A stretch of DNA of 64,000 nucleotides from Flavobacteriaceae bacterium (lineage in GTDB: Bacteria; Bacteroidota; Bacteroidia; Flavobacteriales; Flavobacteriaceae). Shown one piece after another: positions 16,585 to 24,147 of this stretch. The notes under the pieces were generated by a model. The model had not been told where the DNA came from and did no database searches. It was given only the letters and a program-made list of their open reading frames with translations. The DNA is taken from assembly GCA_014238425.1 (NCBI GenBank), contig JABABD010000016.1, forward strand, positions 331,602-395,601, written 5' to 3'. A program made the position numbers and the translations under genes. Every line of letters starts with the position of its first letter. Within the stretch, counting starts at the first letter, position 1.

Positions 16585-17696
16585 AAAAAGTACTATTTAT
16601 AGACAGAGATGGCACCTTGGTTATCGAACCACCAAAAGATTATCAACTTGATAGTCTTGAAAAACTAGAGTTCTACCCGAAAGTATTTCAATACTTATCG
16701 AAAATAGTAGATGAGCTAGACTACGAATTGGTGATGGTTACTAATCAAGATGGTTTGGGTACTAATAGTTTTCCAGAAGATACATTTTGGCCTGCTCATA
16801 ATAAGATGTTGAAGGCTTTTGAAAATGAAGGCATTATGTTCAATGATGTTTTGATTGACAAATCTTTGCCTGAAGATAATGCGCCAACACGAAAACCACG
16901 AACGGGAATGCTTAACAAGTTCATGAATGAGAGTTATGATCTTGCAAATTCTTATGTTATTGGTGATCGATTGTCAGATATGGAATTAGCAAAAAACCTA
17001 AACTCAAAAGGTATATGCATATGTAATGATAGTAACTTGTTATTAAATGAGTTAAACTCATTTGTATCATTAAAAACTTCAAATTGGAAATCTATTTATG
17101 AATTCTTAAAGCTCAACGATCGAACGGCAACAATTAATAGAAAAACTAAAGAAACCGATATTGCCATTTCATTAAATCTTGACGGTATTGGAGATAGCAA
17201 TATTGATACAGGTATTGCATTCTTCGATCATATGTTAGACCAGTTAGCGCGTCATGGTCAGTTGAATATTAACATACAAGTAAAAGGTGATTTAGAAGTC
17301 GATGAACACCACACTATAGAGGACACAGCAATAGCTTTAGGCGAAGCCTTTGATAAGGCGTTAGGAAACAAATTAGGTATAGAACGCTATGGATATTGTT
17401 TACCAATGGATGATTGTTTAGCACAAGTTGCGCTAGACTTTGGCGGTCGTAATTGGCTAGTTTGGGATGCAGATTTTAAGAGGGAAATGATAGGAAAAAT
17501 GCCAACCGAGATGTTCTTTCACTTCTTTAAATCGTTCTCTGATGGTGCAAGAGCAAATATCAATATCAAAGCAGAAGGCACCAATGAGCATCACAAAATT
17601 GAAGCGATATTCAAAGTATTTGCTAAAGCCATAAAAATGGCAAAAAAGAGAGATGTCAATAATATGGTGTTACCATCAACTAAAGGGTTGTTATAA
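16581..17696 (+). CDS. hisB: Bifunctional histidinol-phosphatase / IGP dehydratase
   Basis: A fused two-step enzyme. The N-terminal HAD-type histidinol-phosphatase (1-165) opens with FIDRDGTL (Asp8, Asp10). The C-terminal imidazoleglycerol-phosphate dehydratase (about 175-371) has [12 protein letters not shown] and the Mn-binding DEHHTIED (241-248) plus the mirror NEHHKIEA. One oddity: the E. coli phosphatase has a CxHx5CxC zinc site in the loop before RKP, and here that loop reads [14 protein letters not shown] with no cysteine, so the structural zinc appears absent. Catalytic residues are kept, so activity is still expected. Start and stop overlap both neighbours. Confidence 0.96.
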   Translation: MKKVLFIDRDGTLVIEPPKDYQLDSLEKLEFYPKVFQYLSKIVDELDYELVMVTNQDGLGTNSFPEDTFWPAHNKMLKAFENEGIMFNDVLIDKSLPEDNAPTRKPRTGMLNKFMNESYDLANSYVIGDRLSDMELAKNLNSKGICICNDSNLLLNELNSFVSLKTSNWKSIYEFLKLNDRTATINRKTKETDIAISLNLDGIGDSNIDTGIAFFDHMLDQLARHGQLNINIQVKGDLEVDEHHTIEDTAIALGEAFDKALGNKLGIERYGYCLPMDDCLAQVALDFGGRNWLVWDADFKREMIGKMPTEMFFHFFKSFSDGARANINIKAEGTNEHHKIEAIFKVFAKAIKMAKKRDVNNMVLPSTKGLL

Positions 17697-18277
17697 TGAG
17701 AGTTGCGATAATTGATTATGGTGCAGGTAACGTTAAGAGCTTAGAATTTGCTTTTAAAAGACTCGGAGTAAATTCAAGTTTAACCAGTAACTCTGAAGAC
17801 ATAATAAGTGCGGATAAAGTTATTTTCCCTGGTGTAGGAGAAGCAAGTAGCGCGATGCGTAAATTGAAGCTGACAGGTTTGGACACATTAATTCCTGAAT
17901 TAAAACAACCTGTTTTAGGGATTTGTTTAGGCATGCAATTGCTTTGTAATTTCTCAGAAGAAAACGACACAAAAGGTCTAGGCGTGTTTGACGTAGATGT
18001 TGTGAAATTTTCGAAGCAAGTAAAAGTGCCTCAAATAGGATGGAATACCATTTATAATCTAAGGTCAGAGTTATTCGATGGTATAAATAACAATGAATTC
18101 ATGTATTTAGTACATAGCTATTTCGTGCCGAAATTGGACACAGCTATTGCTCTATCGGATTATGAAGAAGCATATACAACAGCCTTAAAAAAAGACAATT
18201 TTTACGGAGTGCAATTTCATCCAGAGAAGAGTAGTAATGCAGGAGAGAAACTTTTAAAGAATTTTATAGAACTATGA
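17696..18277 (+). CDS. hisH: Imidazole glycerol phosphate synthase, glutaminase subunit
   Basis: Hydrolyses glutamine and passes ammonia through HisF to make IGP and AICAR from PRFAR. 193 residues, class I glutamine amidotransferase. The nucleophile is Cys77 in [10 protein letters not shown], and the catalytic His175 and Glu177 lie in [19 protein letters not shown] and YLVHSYF are also present. It begins on the last base of the hisB stop and overlaps hisA by 4 bp. HisF is encoded two genes downstream in the same operon. Confidence 0.97.
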   Translation: MRVAIIDYGAGNVKSLEFAFKRLGVNSSLTSNSEDIISADKVIFPGVGEASSAMRKLKLTGLDTLIPELKQPVLGICLGMQLLCNFSEENDTKGLGVFDVDVVKFSKQVKVPQIGWNTIYNLRSELFDGINNNEFMYLVHSYFVPKLDTAIALSDYEEAYTTALKKDNFYGVQFHPEKSSNAGEKLLKNFIEL

Positions 18278-18999
18278 GAATAATACCAGCTATAGATATC
18301 ATTGAAGGTAAGTGTGTGCGATTAACTAAAGGAGATTATAGCACTAAAAAAGTGTATAATGAAAACCCGTTAGAAGTCGCTAAACAGTTTGAAGATAATG
18401 GTATTCAATATTTGCACTTAGTAGATTTAGATGGCGCCAAAGCCAGCAGGGTAATCAATTATAAAGTTTTGGAGTCCATTGCATCCAGGACTAATTTGAA
18501 GATTGATTTTGGTGGCGGTCTAAAATCTGATGACGATTTAAAAATTGTGTTTAACTCTGGTGCGAGACAAATAACGGGCGGCAGTATTGCAGTAAAGAAT
18601 CCAGAAATTTTTGAAAATTGGATTGAAACCTATGGTTGTGAAAGAATCATTCTTGGCGCTGATGCCTATAATGAAAAGATAGCCATAAGTGGTTGGCAGG
18701 AAGAAAGTGACCTGAATCTCATACCATTTATAGAAACCTTTAAAAGTAAAGGGATACAATATGTTATATGCACAGATATCGCCAAAGATGGCATGTTAGC
18801 GGGCCCTTCAGTTAGCTTATATCAAAGAATCATGAATGACATTGCATCTATTAAACTAATTGCTTCAGGTGGCGTTTCAGAATACAAAGATATTATGGAT
18901 CTGCAGAATATTGGATGTGAAGGTGTTATTATAGGAAAAGCAATATATGAGAACAAAATTAGTTTGAAACAATTAGAACAATTTATAATTAATAATTAG
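18274..18999 (+). CDS. hisA: ProFAR isomerase
   Basis: A TIM-barrel enzyme that opens the ribose of ProFAR to give PRFAR by an Amadori rearrangement. 241 residues. The general base Asp8 lies in [14 protein letters not shown], and the second Asp in [15 protein letters not shown] (Asp in TDIAKDG). Phosphate-binding loops IDFGGGLK and IASGGVSE are present. Starts 4 bp inside hisH and abuts hisF with no gap. Confidence 0.97.
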   Translation: MRIIPAIDIIEGKCVRLTKGDYSTKKVYNENPLEVAKQFEDNGIQYLHLVDLDGAKASRVINYKVLESIASRTNLKIDFGGGLKSDDDLKIVFNSGARQITGGSIAVKNPEIFENWIETYGCERIILGADAYNEKIAISGWQEESDLNLIPFIETFKSKGIQYVICTDIAKDGMLAGPSVSLYQRIMNDIASIKLIASGGVSEYKDIMDLQNIGCEGVIIGKAIYENKISLKQLEQFIINN

Positions 19000-19755
19000 A
19001 TGCTTACAAAACGAATTATACCATGTCTAGATATTAAAAACGGAAGAACGGTCAAAGGTGTGAATTTTGTGAATTTACGTGACGCAGGGGATCCTGTTGA
19101 ACTGGCAAAATTGTATTCTGAAAATGGTGCAGATGAACTCGTATTTCTTGATATTTCTGCCACAGAAGAGCGGAGAAAAACACTAACAAAACTCGTTCAT
19201 GATGTAGCCGAACAGATTAATATTCCTTTTACAGTTGGCGGTGGGATTTCATCTATTGAAGATGTGGACATGCTTTTAAAAAATGGGGCAGATAAAGTAT
19301 CCATTAATTCGTCAGCCGTAAAGCGTCCAGATCTAATAGACGAATTATCAAATACATATGGCAATCAATGTATTGTTGTAGCTATAGATGCTAAGCTCAT
19401 TGGAGATGAATGGATAGTCCACCTCATTGGAGGAAAAGAGCCGACATCTATCAATTTATTTGATTGGGCTATTGAAGTAGAAAAACGAGGTGCAGGTGAG
19501 ATCCTTTTCACTTCAATGAATAATGATGGCTCCAAGGAAGGTTTTGCTAACAATGCTTTGGCAAGGCTTTCTAATTGTGTAAATATTCCTGTAATAGCGT
19601 CTGGTGGTGCCGGAAATATAAGTCATTTCATAGATGTTTTTAAAAAAGGGAAAGCTGATGCTGCTTTAGCGGCTAGCGTGTTTCACTTTAAAGAAATAGG
19701 CATAAAGACTTTAAAAAAAGAATTAAGACAACAAGCAATTTCTGTAAGATTATGA
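19000..19755 (+). CDS. hisF: Imidazole glycerol phosphate synthase, cyclase subunit
   Basis: A TIM barrel that receives ammonia from HisH and cyclises PRFAR. 251 residues. Catalytic Asp11 is in [16 protein letters not shown] and the second Asp in VVAIDAKL. The phosphate loops TVGGGISS and ASGGAGN ([12 protein letters not shown]) are intact. The loop sequence [11 protein letters not shown] is a HisF signature. ATG follows the hisA stop directly; the stop overlaps hisIE by 4 bp. Confidence 0.97.
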   Translation: MLTKRIIPCLDIKNGRTVKGVNFVNLRDAGDPVELAKLYSENGADELVFLDISATEERRKTLTKLVHDVAEQINIPFTVGGGISSIEDVDMLLKNGADKVSINSSAVKRPDLIDELSNTYGNQCIVVAIDAKLIGDEWIVHLIGGKEPTSINLFDWAIEVEKRGAGEILFTSMNNDGSKEGFANNALARLSNCVNIPVIASGGAGNISHFIDVFKKGKADAALAASVFHFKEIGIKTLKKELRQQAISVRL

Positions 19756-20348
19756 GAGTAGATTTTAACAAGTATAATGATGGATTGGCTCCAGTAATTA
19801 TTCAAGACAAACAAACAAAGACTGTACTCATGTTAGGGTATATGAATTCAGAGGCTTTGGAAAAAACACAAACTACCAAACTTGTAACTTTTTATAGTCG
19901 ATCAAAGCAGCGATTATGGACAAAAGGAGAAGAAAGTGGCAATTATTTAAGCCTGATTAGCATAGATGTTGATTGTGACAATGATGCACTATTGATCCAA
20001 GTATTACCAAAAGGTCCAACATGTCACAAAGGTACTGATACATGTTGGCAGAAAGAAAATAAACCATCTTTTGGTTTTTTATCTACACTAGAAGATGTCA
20101 TAGCGAATCGATATGAAAATGATTCCGAATCATCATATGTTGCTTCCTTATTTAGGTCTGGAATCAATAAAATAGCACAGAAAGTAGGAGAGGAAGCGGT
20201 TGAAGTTGTTATTGAAGCTAAAGATAATGATGCCAATCTATTTATAAATGAAGGTGCTGATTTATTGTTTCATTACCTCATTTTATTAAAAGCGAAAGGA
20301 CATTCATTAAGGGAAGTGGTTAAGGTTTTGGAGCAGAGGCATAGTTAA
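19752..20348 (+). CDS. hisIE: Bifunctional PRA-CH / PRA-PH
   Basis: A fused enzyme for steps 2 and 3. The N-terminal PRA-AMP cyclohydrolase (about 1-110) has [30 protein letters not shown], the Mg and Zn residues in [10 protein letters not shown] and the zinc cysteines in [12 protein letters not shown]. The C-terminal PRA-ATP pyrophosphohydrolase (about 115-198) has [20 protein letters not shown] with the Glu cluster for metal. The linker is short. This is the last gene of the operon, and a 17-bp terminator follows at once. Confidence 0.97.
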   Translation: MRVDFNKYNDGLAPVIIQDKQTKTVLMLGYMNSEALEKTQTTKLVTFYSRSKQRLWTKGEESGNYLSLISIDVDCDNDALLIQVLPKGPTCHKGTDTCWQKENKPSFGFLSTLEDVIANRYENDSESSYVASLFRSGINKIAQKVGEEAVEVVIEAKDNDANLFINEGADLLFHYLILLKAKGHSLREVVKVLEQRHS

Positions 20349-20349
20349 A

Positions 20350-20386
20350 ATAAAACACGCATCTAATTTAGATGCGTGTTTTATTA
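20350..20386. terminator. Rho-independent terminator of the his operon
   Basis: A perfect 17-bp stem: 20350-20366, core ACACGCATCTA, with 20370-20386, three-base loop. A and T tracts flank it on both sides, so it can also act on the small minus-strand gene that ends at 20402. Confidence 0.93.
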
Positions 20387-20401
20387 AGATATATTGTAAA
20401 C

Positions 20402-20626
20402 TTAGCTTGCTTGGTGGAGTACAGGATCTTTCTTGACCCATTTTCCATTTTTAGATTCTCCATAGATAATAACATCTTTTAAACGTTCGTACATTTTTAC
20501 AGTACGCATCATTTGTTGTTTAGTATCGCTATGAAGTTTTATTCCTGAAGCTTTTGAACCTTTATTTCTTATTTCAATGTAAAATCCGTCTTTTAATTTT
20601 AGAGGACGCGAAGGTGGTCTTCCCAT
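20402..20626 (-). CDS. Small basic conserved flavobacterial protein
   Basis: 74 residues from the Met of MGRPPSRPLKLKDGFYIEI, which I take as the start because this N-terminus looks like the conserved beginning of similar small flavobacterial proteins; in-frame ATG codons at 20662 and 20689 would add 12 or 21 residues. The protein is basic and compact, with two beta strands (GFYIEIRNKG, ASGIKLHSD) and a long helix TKQQMMRTVKMYERLKD. The shape recalls AT-hook-like (GRPPSRP) basic tails plus a small fold, possibly nucleic-acid binding. Function unknown. It is convergent with hisIE across the shared terminator. Confidence 0.7.
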   Translation of the reverse strand: MGRPPSRPLKLKDGFYIEIRNKGSKASGIKLHSDTKQQMMRTVKMYERLKDVIIYGESKNGKWVKKDPVLHQAS

Positions 20627-20651
20627 AGTGTATTTTTTGTTTTGTTTTCTA

Positions 20652-20659
20652 TATGTTTG
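20652..20659 (+). promoter_or_regulatory. Candidate -7 element for the TruA-like gene
   Basis: TATGTTTG matches TAnnTTTG and lies 54 bp before the ATG at 20714. This supports that ATG over the TTG at 20642, which would precede the promoter. Confidence 0.45.
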
Positions 20660-20713
20660 CATAATAGCAATTTTCGGACCAATTACCAATTTTTTAAGAC
20701 ATTATTAGCTAAA

Positions 20714-21499
20714 ATGAATGTGAAGCCACAATATTTTTACGTGATTACCGTACAATTTCTAGGATATCGTTTTCATGGATGGCAAAAACAGCCCAACCTG
20801 AAAACACTTCATTTTATGATAGATAGGACCCTGAACTATGTTTTAAAAGGTGATTATTTTAAGACTTTGAGCACTGGTAGGACAGATGCAATGGTATCAG
20901 CAGAACAAACTGCCTTCGAGCTTTTTTTAAAAGAACCATTGCATGACAAAGCGTCATTTTTAAATGAATTTAATTATAATCTCCCTCAAGATATTCGAGC
21001 ATTAGATATTAAAGAAGTTGATAAGGATTTTAATATCATTCAAAATTCTAAAATCAAGGAATATCACTATGTGTTTTCTGAAGGGCAAAAAAATCACCCT
21101 TTTTGTGCACCTTTCATGACGACAATACTAGATTCATTAGATATAGAATTAATGAAGCGAGGTGCTCAACTCTTTCAAGGGAAACATAATTTTAAAACTT
21201 ATTGTTACAAGCCAACGTTGACTGGTAGCTTTTTAAGAGAGATCAATTATTGTAAGCTTGTTGAAAACGACCTGTATACAGCAAATTTTTTCCCAGATAA
21301 AAGCTACATCCTTAAAGTGCATGGCAAAGGGTTTATGAGAAACCAAATACGATTAATGATGGGTGCATTAATATATTTAGGCAAGCACGATATTGATTTA
21401 GACTATATTGAGCAAAGCCTAAAACCTGATAATACTTCAATAATGGAATATGTTGCTCCGGCTTCGGGATTGATTCTGCATAAAGTAACATTTACTTAA
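20714..21499 (+). CDS. TruA-like tRNA pseudouridine synthase, divergent
   Basis: 261 residues from the ATG at 20714. The TruA fold is recognisable: VQFLGYRFHGWQKQP (canonical YxGxxFxGWQxQ), the active-site block LSTGRTDAMVSA with catalytic Asp58, KEYHYVFS and GKGFMRNQIRLMMGALI near the C-terminus. In canonical TruA the block is GRTDxGVHA; here Gly and His are replaced by Met and Ser. Canonical TruA modifies U38-40 of several tRNAs. The catalytic Asp is kept, so activity is plausible, but the altered flanks suggest a paralogue with another target. A housekeeping TruA should be sought elsewhere in the genome. Confidence 0.82.
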   Translation: MNVKPQYFYVITVQFLGYRFHGWQKQPNLKTLHFMIDRTLNYVLKGDYFKTLSTGRTDAMVSAEQTAFELFLKEPLHDKASFLNEFNYNLPQDIRALDIKEVDKDFNIIQNSKIKEYHYVFSEGQKNHPFCAPFMTTILDSLDIELMKRGAQLFQGKHNFKTYCYKPTLTGSFLREINYCKLVENDLYTANFFPDKSYILKVHGKGFMRNQIRLMMGALIYLGKHDIDLDYIEQSLKPDNTSIMEYVAPASGLILHKVTFT

Positions 21500-21550
21500 C
21501 CTTTTAGATATAGGCATTTTTTGTATTTTTAAGTTTCAAATAATATAAGC

Positions 21551-22225
21551 ATGGCAATACCAAAATCAATATTAGATTTCTTTAATAAATTAGAAAAAAA
21601 CAATGACCGCGATTGGTTTAATGCGCATAAAAATGAGTTCAAGAGTATTGAAGCAGAAGCTAAAAAAGCGTATCTAGATTTAAATGATATGTTGAGCGCT
21701 CATGATGAAATAGATCAGTTCAAGATGTTTCGAATTTATAGAGATGTTCGATTCTCAAAGAACAAATTGCCTTATAAAACGCATTTTGGAGGATCTTTCC
21801 ATCGAAAAAAACCTGAACTAAGAGGCGGCTATTATTTACATATTCAACCTAATAATGAATCTTTTATTGCGACAGGATTTTGGGAGCCAAATAAAGAAGA
21901 TCTTTTTAGAATACGAAAAGAGTTTGAACAAGATGATTCTGAAATTCGAAAGATCATTACAAAAAAAACCTTTAAAAATATATGGGGAGAGCTTGTTGGA
22001 GACGAGGTGAAAACTGCCCCTAAAGGGTTTAGTAAAGAACACAAAGCAATAGATTTGATTAAAAAGAAGCAATTTATATTCACAAAGAAATATACAGATA
22101 AAGAAGTGACATCAGCTAATTTCATTAAAGACGTCGATACTGCCTTTAAAGGTATTCGGCCATATTTTGATTATATGAGCGATGTGCTTACTACAGATCT
22201 TAATGGCGTGTCTATGCTAAAATAA
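21551..22225 (+). CDS. DUF2461 family protein
   Basis: 224 residues, cytoplasmic. It shows the DUF2461 pattern from the N-terminus: ILDFFNKLEKNNDRDWFNAHK, then FRIYRDVRFSKNKLPYKTHFG near 56-80, GGYYLHIQP and GFWEPNKEDLFRIRKEF. The family is widespread, helical and uncharacterised; the biochemical role is unknown. It follows the TruA-like gene by 51 bp on the same strand and ends 2 bp from a convergent minus-strand gene. Confidence 0.92.
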   Translation: MAIPKSILDFFNKLEKNNDRDWFNAHKNEFKSIEAEAKKAYLDLNDMLSAHDEIDQFKMFRIYRDVRFSKNKLPYKTHFGGSFHRKKPELRGGYYLHIQPNNESFIATGFWEPNKEDLFRIRKEFEQDDSEIRKIITKKTFKNIWGELVGDEVKTAPKGFSKEHKAIDLIKKKQFIFTKKYTDKEVTSANFIKDVDTAFKGIRPYFDYMSDVLTTDLNGVSMLK

Positions 22226-22227
22226 AG

Positions 22228-22644
22228 CTACACCGCTGTAAGTACTTCTGGACGCTCAAAAACCTGAATACTACTGAGTAAACGTTCTTTAACAATATTC
22301 ATCATTCGCTTGTTAAGTGATGATGAATTTGTGATGTAAAGTTCGTATTCTTCTAAAGTGAATAGTCCGATGATCATGCCTTTTACTGAGTTTCTGAACT
22401 TCATGTCTTTATGCACAGTATTTTCTATATAATCAAGGCGTTTTTCTAAAGACAGGTCGTAAAAAACATTCTTGTGCTTTGCTATATAATTTTTGAAAAC
22501 CAGTACAAATAAATCATGTTGTTGTTTTACTATTGGGCGAAGCGTAATGTTCTGGAAGCGCTCATCAAAGCTCATATCATCTGTAATTCTTGCGGTAGAT
22601 ATAATTGGGCGGCAATTTTTTAGGTTAAAATCTCGATCGTTCAT
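22228..22644 (-). CDS. Conserved flavobacterial protein, unknown
   Basis: 138 residues, all predicted helical, no signal peptide. The features IISTARITDDMSFDERFQN and LRPIVKQQHDLFVLVFKNYI at the N-terminal half and FRNSVKGMIIGLFTLEEYELY later appear in proteins of this type that databases often mislabel as glyoxalase; I see no glyoxalase metal-binding strand pattern. The strongly conserved-looking LRPIVKQQ and MIIGLFTLEEYE are unexplained. It is convergent with the DUF2461 gene, only 2 bp apart. Confidence 0.75.
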   Translation of the reverse strand: MNDRDFNLKNCRPIISTARITDDMSFDERFQNITLRPIVKQQHDLFVLVFKNYIAKHKNVFYDLSLEKRLDYIENTVHKDMKFRNSVKGMIIGLFTLEEYELYITNSSSLNKRMMNIVKERLLSSIQVFERPEVLTAV

Positions 22645-22786
22645 TTTGTTAGATTAATAGTTGTTACTAAAGTAGAAATTATACAATAGCATAATTTTAA
22701 GACTAGCAAATATTGTTAACTACCTTATTAACAAAAGCAATAGATAAACAGTTCAAATCGATTATCTTTAACTGAAAATTACTCAT

Positions 22787-23674
22787 ATGAAGTTCGGAAG
22801 TATACCCAATCCTCAAGATGTAGATTTCACCTTACCAGCTGATCACCCTCAAACCGAAGTTGTATTAAACAGCTATAAAGATGACAATATTCCAGAGATT
22901 TATGTAGGTTGTGCTAAGTGGAACAAAGCAGATCTAAAAGGGTTTTACCCAAGAGGAACCAAAGATGAACTAGAATATTACTCGCGTCAATTCAATTCAA
23001 TTGAGCTTAATGCTACCTTTTATAGAATATTTCCACCTGAACAATTTGAAAAATGGAGAAAAAAAGTACCAGAAGGATTCAAATTTTTTCCAAAGTTAAA
23101 TCAAGAGATCAGCCATTGGAAACGTTTAAAAGACGCTCAAGCAGTAGTTGAGAATTACTTATACAGTGCTGTAAACTTAAAAGAAAAACTTGGAACAATT
23201 TTTCTTCAAATGCATAGCAACTTTGCCCCTAAAGATTTTGACAGAGTTGTTAATTTTGTTGAAAATTGGCCAAAAGAAATCCAACTAGCCATGGAGTTTA
23301 GACACACAAATTGGTATAATGACCCAAAAGTTTCTGAAGAATTATATCATTTATTAGAGAGCAACAATGTGTCTAATGTAATCGTTGACACGGCAGGAAG
23401 AAGAGATTTAATGCACATGCGATTAACTAACGCAACTGCTTTTGTGCGATATGTTGGCGCGAATCATGAGAGTGATTATTCTCGTCTTGACACATGGGTA
23501 GAGCGTTTAAAAACATGGAAAAAACAAGGAATTAAGGAAATAGGTTTTTTTGTGCATCAAAATATAGAAAAGGAATCCCCATTGCTATCAGCATATTTCA
23601 TTAAAAAGCTTAATGAAAACCTAGAATCTGATTTAAGAATACCCAACGAAGAGCATCAATCAAAATTATTATAA
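22787..23674 (+). CDS. DUF72 family protein
   Basis: 295 residues, TIM-barrel type. The pattern IYVGCAKWNKADLKGFYPRG at about 38-57 followed by YYSRQFNSIELNATFYRIFP is the DUF72 start. AMEFRHTNWYND (about 168-179) and the VIVDTAGRRDL and RYVGANHESDY segments are the later conserved strands. DUF72 proteins are widespread and have no proven activity, though the barrel suggests a phosphatase- or endonuclease-like role. Three base pairs separate it from the thioesterase gene, implying co-transcription. Confidence 0.9.
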   Translation: MKFGSIPNPQDVDFTLPADHPQTEVVLNSYKDDNIPEIYVGCAKWNKADLKGFYPRGTKDELEYYSRQFNSIELNATFYRIFPPEQFEKWRKKVPEGFKFFPKLNQEISHWKRLKDAQAVVENYLYSAVNLKEKLGTIFLQMHSNFAPKDFDRVVNFVENWPKEIQLAMEFRHTNWYNDPKVSEELYHLLESNNVSNVIVDTAGRRDLMHMRLTNATAFVRYVGANHESDYSRLDTWVERLKTWKKQGIKEIGFFVHQNIEKESPLLSAYFIKKLNENLESDLRIPNEEHQSKLL

Positions 23675-23677
23675 TAT

Positions 23678-24064
23678 ATGAGATTTCACACGCGTAAATG
23701 GATAAAGCCAGAAGATTTAAATCCTAACGGAACACTATTTGGAGGACGATTACTAGAGTGGATTGACGAAGAAGCTGCTCTTTATGCCATTATTCAACTA
23801 GAGAATCAAAAAGTAGTAACAAAATTTATAAGTGAGATTGATTTTAGAGCTTCTGCAAAAGAAGGAGATATTATAGAGATAGGTATTGAGGTTATTAAGT
23901 TTGGTCGAGCTTCACTGACGATGAGTTGCGAAGTGCGAAACAAAATGACTAGAGAGACTATTATTACCATTTCTAATATTATTATGGTAAACCTAGGAAA
24001 GGATGGAAAACCAAAGCCTCATGGTAAAACCAAAATAGAATTCGTCAAAGATCGTATAGATTAA
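23678..24064 (+). CDS. Acyl-CoA thioesterase (hotdog)
   Basis: 128 residues of the YciA/BACH-type hotdog family that hydrolyse acyl-CoA. The segment DLNPNGTLFGGRLLEWIDEEAAL (split: NPNGTLFGG, LLEWIDEEAAL) carries the catalytic helix with Asn and Asp-Glu. Then VTKFISEIDFRASAKEGDII gives the central strands, and GRASLTMSCEVRNKMTRE the last strands. The length is right for a single hotdog domain. It follows DUF72 by 3 bp. Confidence 0.93.
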   Translation: MRFHTRKWIKPEDLNPNGTLFGGRLLEWIDEEAALYAIIQLENQKVVTKFISEIDFRASAKEGDIIEIGIEVIKFGRASLTMSCEVRNKMTRETIITISNIIMVNLGKDGKPKPHGKTKIEFVKDRID

Positions 24065-24147
24065 TCTGATATGTATTTTAACATTATCTTTTAAAAGGTG
24101 TCACAGCCTTTTTCTACTTTTATAAAAACAATTAAACTAATCATATC

